Shown in pieces: positions 39,061-50,269 of a stretch of DNA of 64,000 bases. The DNA lies in NCBI GenBank assembly GCA_035772405.1, contig JAYKKM010000011.1, positions 186,001-250,000 of the forward strand, read 5' to 3'. The position numbers and the translations under genes are program-made. This DNA comes from Chrysogorgia sp. JL179-B06. Its lineage: Eukaryota > Cnidaria > Anthozoa > Scleralcyonacea > Chrysogorgiidae. The notes under the pieces were generated by a model. It did no database searches. It was given only the letters and a program-made list of their open reading frames with translations, and had not been told where the DNA came from. Each line of letters starts with the position of its first letter. Positions within the stretch are counted from its first letter, which is position 1.

Positions 39061-39440
39061 TTTATTATTTAGCGAATTAATTGGTACATTTTTCATTATT
39101 TACAAATAATTGAAATAAACAAATCATTATATATAAATAATGAATGTTGGCTAAGTTTATTATTTATAAATAATAAAAATGAACATCCAATTATTTATAA
39201 ATAAATAATTTGTTTAAAACATTTATAAATAATTAATTACTGTTACACTACTTATTTATAAATAAGTAAAAAGCCAATTTGTGTAAACGCAGTATTTACA
39301 TATAATAAAAACGCGCAAATTATTTACATATAATCACTTTATGGAAGTAAATTATTTATAAATAATTAGTTGCTGCTAAACTAATTATTTATAAATAAGT
39401 AAAAGTCATTCTTGCGTGCAAATTCATTATTTACATATAA
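39060..39440. repeat. Cluster of TTATTTATAAATAA palindromes
   Basis: At least eight copies of ATTATTTATAAATAA or the variant ATTTACATATAAT occur at irregular 30-60 bp spacing. It looks like a diverged satellite or nested AT-rich MITEs. Confidence 0.6.
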
Positions 39441-40144
39441 TAAAAACTCCAGAGGCTTGGTTCCCAAGTAACATTTTCCCGTTTCCCGTGCTGTTAACGA
39501 TGCAATCCATTCAATTCCGATTCAATCGATCCAATCAGTTACCCAGGTAAGTGGAAAGAATTAAAAGATGCGTAAACTGTTTAGTATTTCACTGTCACAC
39601 GGCTATGTTTTACTGTTGTGTTCACGTTTATAGAACGCGCCTCGAATTGCAGACAGTTGCAATACCTCTCGCCCCTAATCTTCCACTTCGACAAACACAA
39701 TGACAACCGCAGTATCTACTGCACAGGTAATATAATTTTCTTCGCTGAACATTTGGTGTGTAAGGAATACGCGACAAAACGTTTGTTTATACACGTATTA
39801 AATTCCCACAATTTTCCTGCAGGTGTGCATATACAGTGGACGAAAACAATTCATACAATTTTAGGCAAATGTTATACCTTTCCAATTCCTTGTTTTTATC
39901 CAAACAATTCTGTCGGACTAATTTTGCTTAATAGGCAGATAGCCGTAAAAAAAGTGTAAACAGTCTGCTGGTTTTCAGGTTTTGTGATAATTCTCACTCA
40001 AGATTGCGTTACCATAGGTCGGAGAGGTCAGAGATAGCGTCAGTATATACTGTTAGATTAAGATACGACTTTCAAGATATTCCCCATTTACTATTGCATG
40101 TTATTGTAGATACTGTATATACTATATGTGACCATTAGTGTAGG

Positions 40145-40332
40145 AGACACAAGTAAGCCAATAACTATTCCATGAGGAGAAAGCCGGGCCCGTCTGACAG
40201 AAGCTGGCCTTACTGGGAAAATAGCTATAAACTCTTGTTGGAATGCATTGGAAGTGCAGAGGGAAGTGAGCAACCTCTTTGGATCTTCATTTGGATTGAC
40301 ACAGGATGAAATACTGCCATTTGAATATTTAA
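40145..40332 (+). pseudogene. Isolated exon-like frame
   Basis: One frame reads RARLTEAGLTGKIAINSCWN and REVSNLFGSSFGLTQDEILP, ending at AAG|GTATGG, a splice-donor-like site. This recalls an exon common in animal HECT-ligase-associated multigene families. No partner exons were found nearby, so it may be a fragment. Confidence 0.35.
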
Positions 40333-40649
40333 GGTATGGCATGCCAAAAGGGTGGTGAAATAGGGGGCTAGGGGGAGCCCCCCCCCCTCAATAAAAGATG
40401 GAGCCAAAAATTGATTAAAACTTCTGATGGGGGTCTCAATGCACTTTCATATCCTACTATTTTATGAATTAAAAATATAAAACATCAACCGCCACCACTG
40501 TGCCATGCCAAAAAAACACGGGTATATTTTACGAATAAACTTGTTTTTTATTTGGAGACCATAAATTTAGAATGAATACATGTGTAAATGTAATTAAGTG
40601 ACTGGTGATCCATGTTCTTTTGTTAAAATATGTACTGTAAGTGTTTGTT

Positions 40650-41222
40650 AAAATAAGTCAATTATTTAAGTTTTGTGTTTCATTTTAGCACAATGCCTGG
40701 TGGGAAAAAGCGAGGGATGTTTGACATTGGCAGCCCTGGACTTCTTCCTTGCCATTTTCTGAATTTCCAAAATTGTTATTGCTCCATTTGATGTATCCAA
40801 AAGAGACCATGATTTAGAACCATCAAGTGCATTTACACCAGATGCAAGGATGTGTTGTATGTGCTGCACTAATTCCACAAATGCAAGCAAGAAACTTCCA
40901 GTCACCCCCTAAAAACCATTCAATTTCAAAAAGTTTATCTGCAACTGAAATAATAGATAGGGATTCCATTTCTTTTCTGATGTCTTCAAGTGCAATAGAT
41001 TAACTGCCATAATTTTCTGACCCTTTTATGACTGCGATCAAATTATTTCCATCTGCTGCCATAGCCTTTGAGCCCTCTTCAAGAATGGTAAATGTAATAT
41101 TGATTACATGTAATCTTTTCCCAATGTTTGTGTCACCCCCTGATAACTCAACTATTTTGTTACCAAGTGATGTAACCCCATGCTTTGAATTTTCAATCAG
41201 TGTTTTTATTCTTATCACTAAT
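40650..41222 (-). pseudogene. Relic of a GGDWKFLA/CIWCKC family protein
   Basis: The minus strand reads VIRIKTLIENSKHGV...ELSGGDTNIGKRLHVIN, then a stop near 41000. Fragments GGDWKFLA(C) and HPCIWCKC follow in neighbouring frames. I recognise the GGDWKFLA...CIWCKC pattern as a multicopy invertebrate family of unknown, probably transposon-related, function. Several stops show it is dead. Confidence 0.4.
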
Positions 41223-41229
41223 CTTTCTT

Positions 41230-42839
41230 TGATGGTTTGTTCTACACCGACTGTATCACACCTGGGTCTGATACTTACTTATTCACATTAATATAGAAAT
41301 CAGGATATGTCTTCCAGTCGTCCTTGCTATTAGATTTGTTCTCCCAACCATCTCTTTATTGAAATCATCCTCATTTACCGCATCAGCAAGCAGCCACATA
41401 TAAACAAGTAATCTGAGCCAAACACATCGAGATAAACGCTGTTGAACTAAACATTGCTCACAAAGTACGCAACTAAAATTGCGCGAAAATTCAAGATTTT
41501 CGTACCAAAATGATAAACAGGGTGCAGTCTTTCAGAAACTACACGTACATCTTAACATTACACATGAATAACCGCTCAGCGCATAGTAATTAATATTAGA
41601 AATTCGGACGGGTCGCAAAACTTTATCGCCGAAAGTACTAATTGCTCCCCTTTACTTTTTTCCTGATATTAATTTTCTTAAATTGGGTTGTAAAATAAAA
41701 TTGAAATAGAACAAAATTCAAGATCTTTTTCTACATCCCAAATCTTCGCAACTTGAAATTGCCCCCCACTCTAAAAAGTGCTACGCGGCCCCTAAGTATG
41801 CAGGAATGTTTGAAAAATATTAACAACAGCTAAATAAACCTGATAGAGCAATAATCAAAGAACACAAAACTAACTGTACATCTAAGGAAAGTAAAAAATA
41901 ACCCAGCGAAATTCAAGTTTTACTGTTCAATATAATTTGCATGATTTACGCCACGATGGTCTGATACTTAATATTTCCTGACCAATTTACAGAAAATGTC
42001 AGTGGCTCTTAAAATCAAAAAGTTTAAAGTGTTAATTAAATTTGTCTTAAACAATATTTATCCTATTTTTTCTAGGTACTCCACTAATCATACCACGAGC
42101 ATGTTAAATAAAAAGTTTGTCAAAATAACTATTATATTTGGGAAACACCATGGTTTAGGAGCAGCCATAACTTCTAAACAAGTTACGTTTTGCATGGTGA
42201 CCCCTACTTTTTGGTTTTAATGAGTAATGTCAAAAATGCTAAGAATGGTTTCAGACAATTTTCACTGAGCAAAAGTGGGGGTTATTTAAGATACTAAAGT
42301 TGCAATGTTCACAGATTCATATAAGATTTGCTGCAGAAATATTTTTTGTTTACAGAAAATGTCAGTGGCCCTTAAAATAACAAATTTTAAGGTAATATTA
42401 AATTTGTCTTACTAAAAAACTTTTAAATTTATACAGTTAAGTCTGTTGAGAGCTGGTTCATATCTAATATGGGGTGATAAAAATTTTACAATTACTACAG
42501 AACAAAGGGGCAAAATTAATCCTTGATCTGCCAAAAAGATCATCCAGTTCTGAAGCGTTGAAACTATTAAACTGGAAACCACTTTATTAGTGGGGTAAAT
42601 TTCATCGATGCAGTTTTGTATTTAACTCAATGTACCAAGAAGGAAATTTAGATAATTTTCAAAATTTGCGTGTTGGACCAATTTAGAGTACCTGCTTGTA
42701 AAACGAACTGGGGTATGCTTTAATCAGCCTAGTTCGTAACTTTAATTATCTTAACAATTTAAATTTTACGAGTGCGTGAAGATGGCGCTGTCGGAAATCG
42801 ACTACCGAATGTTGATCAGCCTTTGCCTCAATTTCTTTC
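41230..42839. other. No gene seen
   Basis: AT-rich; GAAAATGTCAGTGGC(T/C)CTTAAAATAA repeats at 41993 and 42356 mark a diverged duplicated segment. No supported gene. Confidence 0.4.
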
Positions 42840-43950
42840 CTCGGTAATAGTGGTGCTGAAGTCAGCCCTTATAGAGACGAACAGGGTGCTCGATCTAACA
42901 TTGTGCTGTTGATGGAGGACCGCAATCTCACTCAACGATCTTCAGCGCCTGTTTTGTCTGCAGGAGAATTGGAGGGAGAGTCATAGAGCCTAGTGGCACA
43001 AACAAATGCCATTCAGTTAAGTGGTGTTCCGCCTTCGTTCGCCCAAAATATTGCAAGCACTCAGGATGGTCAAGGTAGGTCACCGACTATTATTCCTAGT
43101 TTTGTGACGACATTTTCGAGTCCTAGAAGAGCGCTAGCAGTTGAACATGTCGGTAGAAGAGACAATACTTTATTGTCTGGCGCTGGTAGCGGGATGTCAC
43201 AGCTTGGCCAAGCTAACTCATTGAACCAGCAATCCCACGGCGTGGAAACTGGTTCATCAATCCCTTTGTCGCAGTTTGCGTTTTCTCACTTCGAACAGCT
43301 TTTATAGTTGGCGCTGGTTATTCCCCGGCACCTGTTAAATTGGTTACCCAGATATGGGCAGGAAAATTCATAGATTTTACAGAATTGTCGGCCAATTTGA
43401 TTTGCTATGAGACAGAACCACAATTGTTGTTTGATGGCCGTTTGGTGTTTTGGCTACGGCACCTAAGAAACCGCGTCACCAGATCACGGATATTGATCAG
43501 TGGATGGAGGGATTTAAACGAATATAAACTGCTGATTCTGCGAACATACCATAAATGCTTGGGACGCGTATGGCTAGTTACGATGTGGCTTTCCGTGAGC
43601 AAGCGGCAGCAACGCAATTAACAGATTGGTCGAAGATCGATGTGCAATAGTTTAATTTCCATGCTGCAGGCGCGAATATAAAAGGTCGTCGGATTCGTCA
43701 ACAAGTGCAAATGCTTGTGGAGAGTAACCACACGGAAGCGAGCGCTCTTCAGTGCAATGTTTATTGTGGAATTCTGGCAGATGTCTTGCCCCATTGTCCT
43801 TATGCAAACTCTCACATACATGTTTTGATTGTTATGGGGGGCATCGTCGCTGCAAGTGGCTGGGAAAAGATCTCAGAACCAAGTGTCATTCAAAAGAGAC
43901 ACTACTGATGGGATTATTCAAAACTTATATTCTGCAGAGGTTTGATAAAT
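42840..43950 (+). pseudogene. Degraded retroelement gag with Cys/His knuckles
   Basis: A Ser/Gly/Gln-rich frame (42993-43307) is followed, after many stops and shifts, by CLLWNSGRC...CKLSHTCFDCYGGH (43755-43850), a pattern seen in DIRS/Ngaro gag zinc regions. ANIKGRRIRQQVQMLVESN in another frame (43676-43735) belongs just upstream. No polymerase follows. Confidence 0.4.
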
Positions 43951-44292
43951 AAGTACTGTGGGTGCATGTCGTATGACGAGACGTTTTTACGATACTTGTT
44001 TCGGGTGGTGTTTGTTGCTTGTTCTGTTGCTGATTAATTGGTAGTTGCTGTATTGACATTTATATTCATGTTATGTCGTCATGTATAATGTAATTGCTAT
44101 AAACAATTTTAACAATAAGGATAATAATAAAGTAAGGTTCAGGGGTGTAGTTGGGAGTTGTCTACAATGCGGCCAGAAGTAATCTCCTAAACACTGAGCA
44201 TGTGCTGGCGTCGTTGAAACGTGTCATGATTAGACAACGAAGCGTTTTGGTATCATTTTGGCATCGTTTCGTGTCGTCCTAGATTAGACTAA

Positions 44293-44401
44293 GGCTGCGT
44301 TTACACTAGAGCAAAAGTTATCGGATTCGTATTGTTTTTTATTCCCATAGGATGCAAAACAATATGAATCCGGATACTTTTGCTCTAGTGTAAACGCAGC
44401 C
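44293..44401. mobile_element. PIF/Harbinger-type MITE
   Basis: GGCTGCGTTTACACTAGAGC and its inverse form the ends of a 109-bp near-palindrome flanked by TAA on both sides (44290-44292, 44402-44404). Three-base TAA/TTA duplications are typical of PIF/Harbinger. Confidence 0.75.
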
Positions 44402-44679
44402 TAAGAAACTGTTCACATCTAGTGCTAAAAGGTGAGTTTCATTATCTTTTTTCACTTATATTCTTACAACTTGTTCAAATATTGTTGTGTGTTGATCAAA
44501 ACATCTTAAAGTGGTACTATGATCAAATTTTTGCCTATCCATATTTTTTAAGTATTTATAAAGCAGAGCTGCTAAATATTACTTGGTCGAAACTGTTTTG
44601 CGATTCGATGATTGCAAGTATTATTTCTGACTCCGAATCTGGAGTTTTTACGTCCGCCATTAATCTATTAAATGATTCT

Positions 44680-44755
44680 GAGTCCCAGACAGGAATCGAA
44701 CCTGTAACCTTCTGATTGCTGATGAGACGCTCTAACCATTGAGCCACCGAGACTC
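44680..44755 (-). repeat. 76-nt tRNA-like sequence
   Basis: On the minus strand: acceptor arms GAGTCTC/GGGACTC, A box TGGCTCAATGGTTAGAGC, and a perfect T arm ACAGG-TTCGATT-CCTGT. The anticodon stem is poor. It flanks one side of an inverted repeat whose other side is the copy at 44952, so it is a SINE or tRNA-derived repeat end and not a standalone tRNA gene. Confidence 0.55.
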
Positions 44756-44951
44756 AGATGGAGAGCGAAGGTTACAATGATGTACTGGTTCGATTGATAT
44801 ATATATATACTGTATATATCGGTAATGTTTGGATGTGTTAATATACACACTGCTGTAGTGAATGTGGTAGAGCTTGGAGTAGACAGGCGATACATAGGCA
44901 GTACATATATCAATCGAACCAGTACATCATTGTAACCTTCGTTCTGCATCT
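44756..44951. repeat. Inverted-repeat core between two tRNA-like heads
   Basis: CGAAGGTTACAATGATGTAC...GGTTCGATTGATATATA at the left is inverted at 44905-44942. The two tRNA-like heads face outward, giving a ~350-bp fold-back unit. Confidence 0.65.
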
Positions 44952-45027
44952 GACTCTCGGTGGCTCAATGGTTAGAGCGTCTCATCGGCAATCAGAAGGT
45001 TATAGGTTCGATTCCTGATTTTCTGAG
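44952..45027 (+). repeat. 76-nt tRNA-like sequence, second copy
   Basis: Same sequence as the head at 44680-44755 with changes in the T stem (TATAGG/CCTGAT) and acceptor end, so it is more decayed. Confidence 0.5.
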
Positions 45028-46579
45028 GATACGAGCTTGACGATCGTCCATGTATCGTCTTTCCAAGTAATATTGGAAACCTGCAGTTTTAAATGCGATC
45101 TGAATGAAACATTTATCAGCAATTTTCGATCGCGATAGCTCACCGATCGCGATCGCAAACCAGCTCTAGAACATTTACATCACAATAACATAGGATTGTG
45201 ATCCATATATAATTGCAATACATATCGCGATCGCAATCCTTATTTTAAATTACCTTTTCGCGAGACAAATATTGATTCCCATTCGGATCGTTATCGAAAT
45301 CCAAGGTTGCTGTCATAATCTTCAGGAGCTACTGCTCATTGCATGCTTGAATAATATTCTCAACGTTTTAAAATAAATGATGATGGGGTGAGCATTTGGA
45401 CGTATTACACCACCGTAAACGCGTAACACGGTTTATGTTTCGAAACCTGACCGAAACATGTTTATTGTGTGTATTGAAGCATGACGTTTTCAGGATCACA
45501 ATTCCAAAACTGCTTACACCAGCAAATCGATCCCGATAGTTCACCGACACAAATCGCAAACCACCTTCAAAGCAGGATTGAATCCCGTTAGCACAACAAC
45601 AACAGTACAGTATGATAATACGATACTGCATGTATTGAACCCTAAACAGGGTTCATGTGTTTACAAAATTTATTCCATTACCATCATTATCATCCATATC
45701 TGAGGAATCGGGCACAGATATTCCTTAAACTAGCAAAGAAAGTAATTTAAGTCAACAAAATGCTAGATACAATTTATTGCATTACTGGCTTGCACATCAA
45801 CGTCTATTTAGGCACCTCGTTTATACTGCAATAACGGTAGAAGATTGCGATCGTATCGCGATATATTGCCCTATTTTGCATTCCATTCTGCGACTAACAA
45901 AAAGACTTTGGTTGAACCATTTGCAGCACTGACCTATATATATTAAACTGGACTGCTTGCTTTTACTATCATTGATGTACCATTATAAAAGCTCAATTAA
46001 GTCACCCCGTGGGGGAGGGCTTATTTAATTTCAGGACTGAGAAGGGCTTAATGGAGAGTGAAGCTTATTATGAATTATAGATTTCATTGCAGATCTTTAG
46101 CTATCGTAATTAAATATTCATTATATTTAAATATATCTGAATTAACTACAGGGGGAGAGAGCATTAAGAGTTTTTACAATATGAAAAATGTGGCCAACAA
46201 AAAGGTGGAAAATTGAGGATGATCATTTTGATTGAAGTGTAATTCCATCTTCACTTTCCAAATTAGACATACTGTACCTTTTTCGCTTGCATTGTTCAAC
46301 TTTATATAAAAGAGCAAACAAAGCAGTCATTTTGACCAGTCATTTTGAACTATAAGGGTTTTGTGCAAACAAGCACACTAGACCACTAGGTGATTCCTAG
46401 ACAGAAAAAAGAAAAAACATATTGAACAATCGAATTTGGAAGAACATGACCCAGCCAAGATTCATGGCATCAAATATTTGGAATATATATGACTTTACAA
46501 GGACAACAGAAAGTATTTATTATTGAGGCAGCTACAGTCTGGGAGATGCTCATGACTGGAAATTTTGGGTTTTAGGTCC
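45028..46579. other. No gene seen
   Basis: Includes several ATCGCGATCGCAA-type palindromes (45110-45240). No supported gene. Confidence 0.35.
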
Positions 46580-46785
46580 TCTGCATTGGCTAAAAATGCA
46601 TAAAAAGGGACACCTGTGGCTGCACTAGTTTCACTGCCATTATCAATTTCAACTTCATTGTCTGACAAATCTGGCTCTGAAATTTCTATAAAATATATTA
46701 GAAGGTATTAGCATACCACCCATCCCTCTATTTATCTACCATCATCTTTGTACATGTGTGCATTGTCCTTGTATGTAACACTTAC

Positions 46786-47140
46786 CATCGACGTTGATTT
46801 CGGCCAAACTCTTTCCTACCCACTTGCTTGTTTTGCTTTTTACTTTCGTGGACTCGTGTAGCCTGTAAAATTCCGTGTGTACAGTGATGTCATTCCCTAG
46901 ATGCCTGGCAAGCCAATCCAGCTTCGTCTCCTTCAGTGAGAGCACTTTCAAAATTGTAGCTATGTATTTTTGCAGTTTTGTGCTCGTTGGAAAGTGGTGG
47001 CTTGCATTCTTGAGCAAACTTTCACATACAGTCCCAAGCTCGCATGTGACCTAGGGACTGCCTGCTTGCTCTTGTGAAGACGTACAGGTTCCCATCTGGT
47101 ATGCCAACCATTGCACTTGTTTGGTTAAAGGGGGGTTACA
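46786..47140 (-). pseudogene. Gene A tyrosine-recombinase-like domain, frameshifted
   Basis: First frame: GNLYVFTRASRQSLGHMRAW, then a TGA. After a shift the sequence continues TSTKLQKYIATILKVLS...WLARHLGNDITVHTEFYRL. The last block holds the LG(H/N) box and the candidate nucleophile Tyr of tyrosine recombinases; the usual His of LGH is Asn here. About 15 residues present in gene B after YYRL are missing. It ends at donor ATG|GTAAGT. Confidence 0.6.
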
Positions 47141-47247
47141 GTCCGTTCTGCGCATGTGTGCGAGTAGTTTGTTTTGGTACGTTATGTTTAACTTACATGA
47201 AGTATTGCATGCTTTCCTTAAAATAAGGTACAATTTCACTTCGGAGC

Positions 47248-47621
47248 ATGGCTGAAGAAAGGGGTCAGGTCGCAGTGCTCTAGAACGTCGATTGTCATTG
47301 GTTTAAATTACGACTCATTTCCCCCATCTCACAGGAGATCCTAACCAATCACAGAAAGCTTCTAACCAATCACAGACCTTCTTCTAGAGCACTGCGACCT
47401 TACTCGAAGAAAGGGCAAACGTTTCACTTGACGATCTTGAAATAAGCCAAATAGAAGAGTTAGAATCGGCAAATATAAGGAATTTGACTACTTGTTCGTG
47501 TCGTGGTAATTGCCTTCGGGAAAAAGGAAGAAAATATTGTCCGTGCAAAAGTCTAAACCACTATTGTACGAGCGCATGCCACAGTGAGAATTCCGAACAA
47601 TCGAAGAGCACAGGAAAGTAA
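47248..47621 (+). pseudogene. Small Cys-rich (CxC-type) protein gene split by a MITE
   Basis: ATG at 47248 begins MAEE. The frame is interrupted by the 142-bp MITE, then continues ANVSLDDLEISQIEELESAN and the Cys-rich block CSCRGNCLREKGRKYCPCK...CTSACH (~47488-47585), ending TAA at 47619. Removing one 10-bp target copy and the MITE would give a continuous frame, so the gene was intact before insertion. The Cys pattern suggests zinc binding. It may be the first exon of a longer gene, since AAA|GTAACA overlaps the stop. Confidence 0.5.
47264..47405. mobile_element. MULE-type MITE with 10-bp target duplication
   Basis: AGGTCGCAGTGCTCTAGAA and TTCTAGAGCACTGCGACCT are a perfect 19-bp inverted repeat near the ends. 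GAAGAAAGGG flanks both sides (47254-47263, 47406-47415). Nine-to-eleven-base duplications are typical of MULEs. Confidence 0.8.
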
Positions 47622-48251
47622 CAGTGATGATACTACGCTAAGTGTATTTCTATAATACAATCTTAGTTTGTTTGTATACTCTGGTTTGTATATATTTTTA
47701 TTCGCAACCACCAATTCCACAAATAACAGAGGGCAGACCGCTTATAGTTTGTTCGCCCGACTTGACAGAATGTTGAATCACAATATGAATATATTGAGTA
47801 TCAAATACTTTTCTCTCTATAGCCCAACTAAAAACGTCTATATTTGTGATATACTGATGCTCTTTCCCATTGATTTCCATAGTATTAAATGCGATCAGAA
47901 ATTTGGATAAATATACTCTATAATACTCTCGCTTTATACTGTGAAAATGAGAAAAGTATATCTGATGACTGATATTTGCATTGCTGCCATGTGCTATACA
48001 GTATGTTATATAGCAGGTATTAGGTTACATTTAACGATACACAACAGGGAGTCACTCATTATAATCATGTATAAGCAATGTGATTGATGTTTTTGTGAAA
48101 TAGCACTGCTTGAAAACCAGCCATATTCAAAATAAATACACTACATATTTGTGAAACATTGTGTCACATTTGTGTTTATAATGATCCTGTTTTTAGGATT
48201 ATGATTTGTCCATTGAGGAAACTGAGGAGGAAGAGGATCTATCGCTGTAAG

Positions 48252-49207
48252 TAGGATAATAGGCGGAGTAAGGGGACGTAGTAGAGGTGAAGAAACACAA
48301 AGGGGAGGAAGGGGACGTGGCAGAGGAATACAAGAGCAAGGAAGTGGCGAAGAAAGACGAGGCAGGGGAAGGGGACGTGGCAGGGGACGTGGCCAGTTTG
48401 TGCCAGCAGAAGATGCTGCACAGAACCAGGCTGAGCATGAGCAACAGATGGTGGTAAGTATTGCATAATTTTCTATTTCAGAATCATCCTCTGAGATTGA
48501 ATATGGAAAGCTAGATTTATATTATGATATGAATACAGTGCATACATTGATTTGCAATAATCACAACACACTCAAGTGAATTGGGATTATTGCAAATCAA
48601 ATAATCCAATCATTTGTGGCTATTTGTATCATTCGGAACCACGCTCAAGCAATGGTTTCTATTACTTAGTATTTATACATCTTTGAAACTTGTATTTCAG
48701 AATTTAGTTGATGGTCTTGACGTGGAAGCACTCCGAAGGCTTGCCTTGGAACTTCTTCGAAGACAGCCTGCAGCCTTCGCTGACATTGTAAATGGGGAAA
48801 TTGTTGCAGGAGATGGGCAACCTCCTCCTAATTCACCACCAGGTGATGTTCCAGACTGGTGCAAATGTGGGCACTGTGTTGTCATGCCAACACAGGAAGA
48901 AAATAAGTGTTGTACGAGAACAGTACGGCCGTGCATTTCAAACAGTCCTCTCTTCCAGCAGCTTGTCCTTGATCCAAACGTTCTGGACATTGCAATGAGG
49001 TATAGAAAATATGTTCTTGTCTTGAACAATGCAAGAAACAATGAAAACTTCAGGCATGCTGGGTACAGGCAGTTTGTGTTGTGGCAACATGGTCGCTTGG
49101 GGAGGGGTAACAGAAGAGTTGTACCCAGTTGTTGTGTGGTAACAATACGCGCTCGCTATCCATCACCCAATGGATTATATACTGGCTATAGGCCAGCACG
49201 ATTGTAG
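48252..49207 (+). CDS. P2X7 intracellular-domain protein, at least two exons
   Basis: Exon 1 (to 48453) encodes an RGG-type stretch (RGRGRGIQEQGSGEERRGRG) and EDAAQNQAEHEQQMV, ending at GTG|GTAAGT. Exon 2 (48701-49207, acceptor TTTCAG) continues in phase: NLVDGLDVEALRRLA...WCKCGHCVVMP...ENKCC...AYRQFV-like RHAGYRQFVLWQHG and RRVVPSCCVVTIR. The latter set is the Cys-rich domain of the P2X7 receptor C-terminus, which occurs alone in many invertebrate genes. No channel domain is present. The true 5' exons are not identified; the Cys-rich gene at 47248 might be one. Confidence 0.7.
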
Positions 49208-50269
49208 TCATAGACAAACAATAGGACAATTTATTGTTGTTGAACAATTATTTCATTTTAATATTGTACATGCTATTATTATTTTGTTTGTTTATAATCT
49301 ATATATTATCTATAATTTCCTGGCCTGTTGTTAAAAGCTTGATTACCATATAAAACAGTATTAATATTAACCCATTAAGCGCCAGCGCTCTCCCCTTGAC
49401 AAGTAAAATCGCCTGGCGTTAGACAGAGTAAAATAAAATGCAACTCAATGGGTTAATCCACTGTTTTGATTTGTGTATTTGTGCACATCTGTTTATTTTA
49501 TCAATATCTTAGAAATTAAACTCCCCAGTTTATAATCAACGCAATAGACTTTAGACCCAATAGCCTCATTTTCATGTTTGGCTGTTTTAGCATTGCAGGC
49601 GCACATGAAGGTTATATTCCCATGCTTCCTGCACAAATTTATTTCTCGATGATCTTAAGTCCAATCACAAGCTTATTATTAACTGCACGAAACATGAGTA
49701 TAAATAACACACAAAAAAGAGGCTACTGAATAAACATTACGGTCTATTGGAAGTTTGATCTGAAAAATTATTGATAACCCTGGACTTTAAAGCTAATCGA
49801 CTTTTGAACAACCAGCCCTTGAATAGTATATTTCGAAATAATTTTGACTTAATAATTTTAACATCTCATTTGCCTGTTTTTGCATATTCTGATGCTAATA
49901 TATGAATTTCATCACACAAGAGTTAGGCTGTTTCGCTCTATATCAGAGCTCATCAGCATGCCTAGGAGACACTGGCAATACTGTATTTCTCAATTATACA
50001 GTGTTTAAGCCATTAAATGGCAGTAATCTTCCACTGATAAATACATTTGTCTGGTGCTTGCTAGCTAGACAAAGTCAAATACTAAAAAGTGGGGAGATTA
50101 CAAGTTAATTTGTGAGCATGAAAAATAGTATTCTATAATTCTAACCAGTGACTCCGACATGGACAGCGTGGTCCTTGGCAGGACCTGGGGGTTTGAAATC
50201 AGAGTTTTCCTTCTCTTAGATGGATTACCTACCCATGGCTAATGAGCACCATCTACCCAATATGTTTCT
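49208..50269. other. Non-coding with small MITEs
   Basis: Holds an 87-bp inverted-repeat element (49368-49454, TAACCCATT/AATGGGTTA ends) and a ~200-bp one around 49545-49750 (CAATAGACTTTA...GGTCTATTG). No gene seen. Confidence 0.5.

Larger units (their letters stand above)
24229..47140 (-). pseudogene. Gene A: spliced tyrosine-recombinase-like + P-loop ATPase gene, broken
   Basis: Paralogue of gene B. Exons recognised from 5' to 3' on the minus strand: recombinase-like 46786-47140; acidic linker ~46580-46685; 35240-35355; P-loop 28650-28801; Walker B 27406-27585; ~26940-27030; 26572-26722; 26048-26197; and a possible last exon 24229-24413. Splice signals (AG acceptors, GTAAGT/GTATGT-like donors) flank most, and the recombinase-linker phase is consistent. 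Lesions are a frameshift plus TGA in the recombinase block and a TGA in the Walker B exon. A DIRS-type retrotransposon and many MITEs sit in its introns. Assignment of all exons to one gene is an inference from order, strand and the match to gene B. Confidence 0.6.

Noticed and set aside
44680..45027. Functional tRNA genes
   Set aside because: Poor anticodon stems and paired inverted arrangement; better explained as repeats.
48197..48247. A separate acidic mini-exon (DYDLSIEETEEEEDL) before the RGG exon
   Set aside because: The following TAAG and the short gap to the RGG frame leave no plausible intron; it could not be placed confidently.
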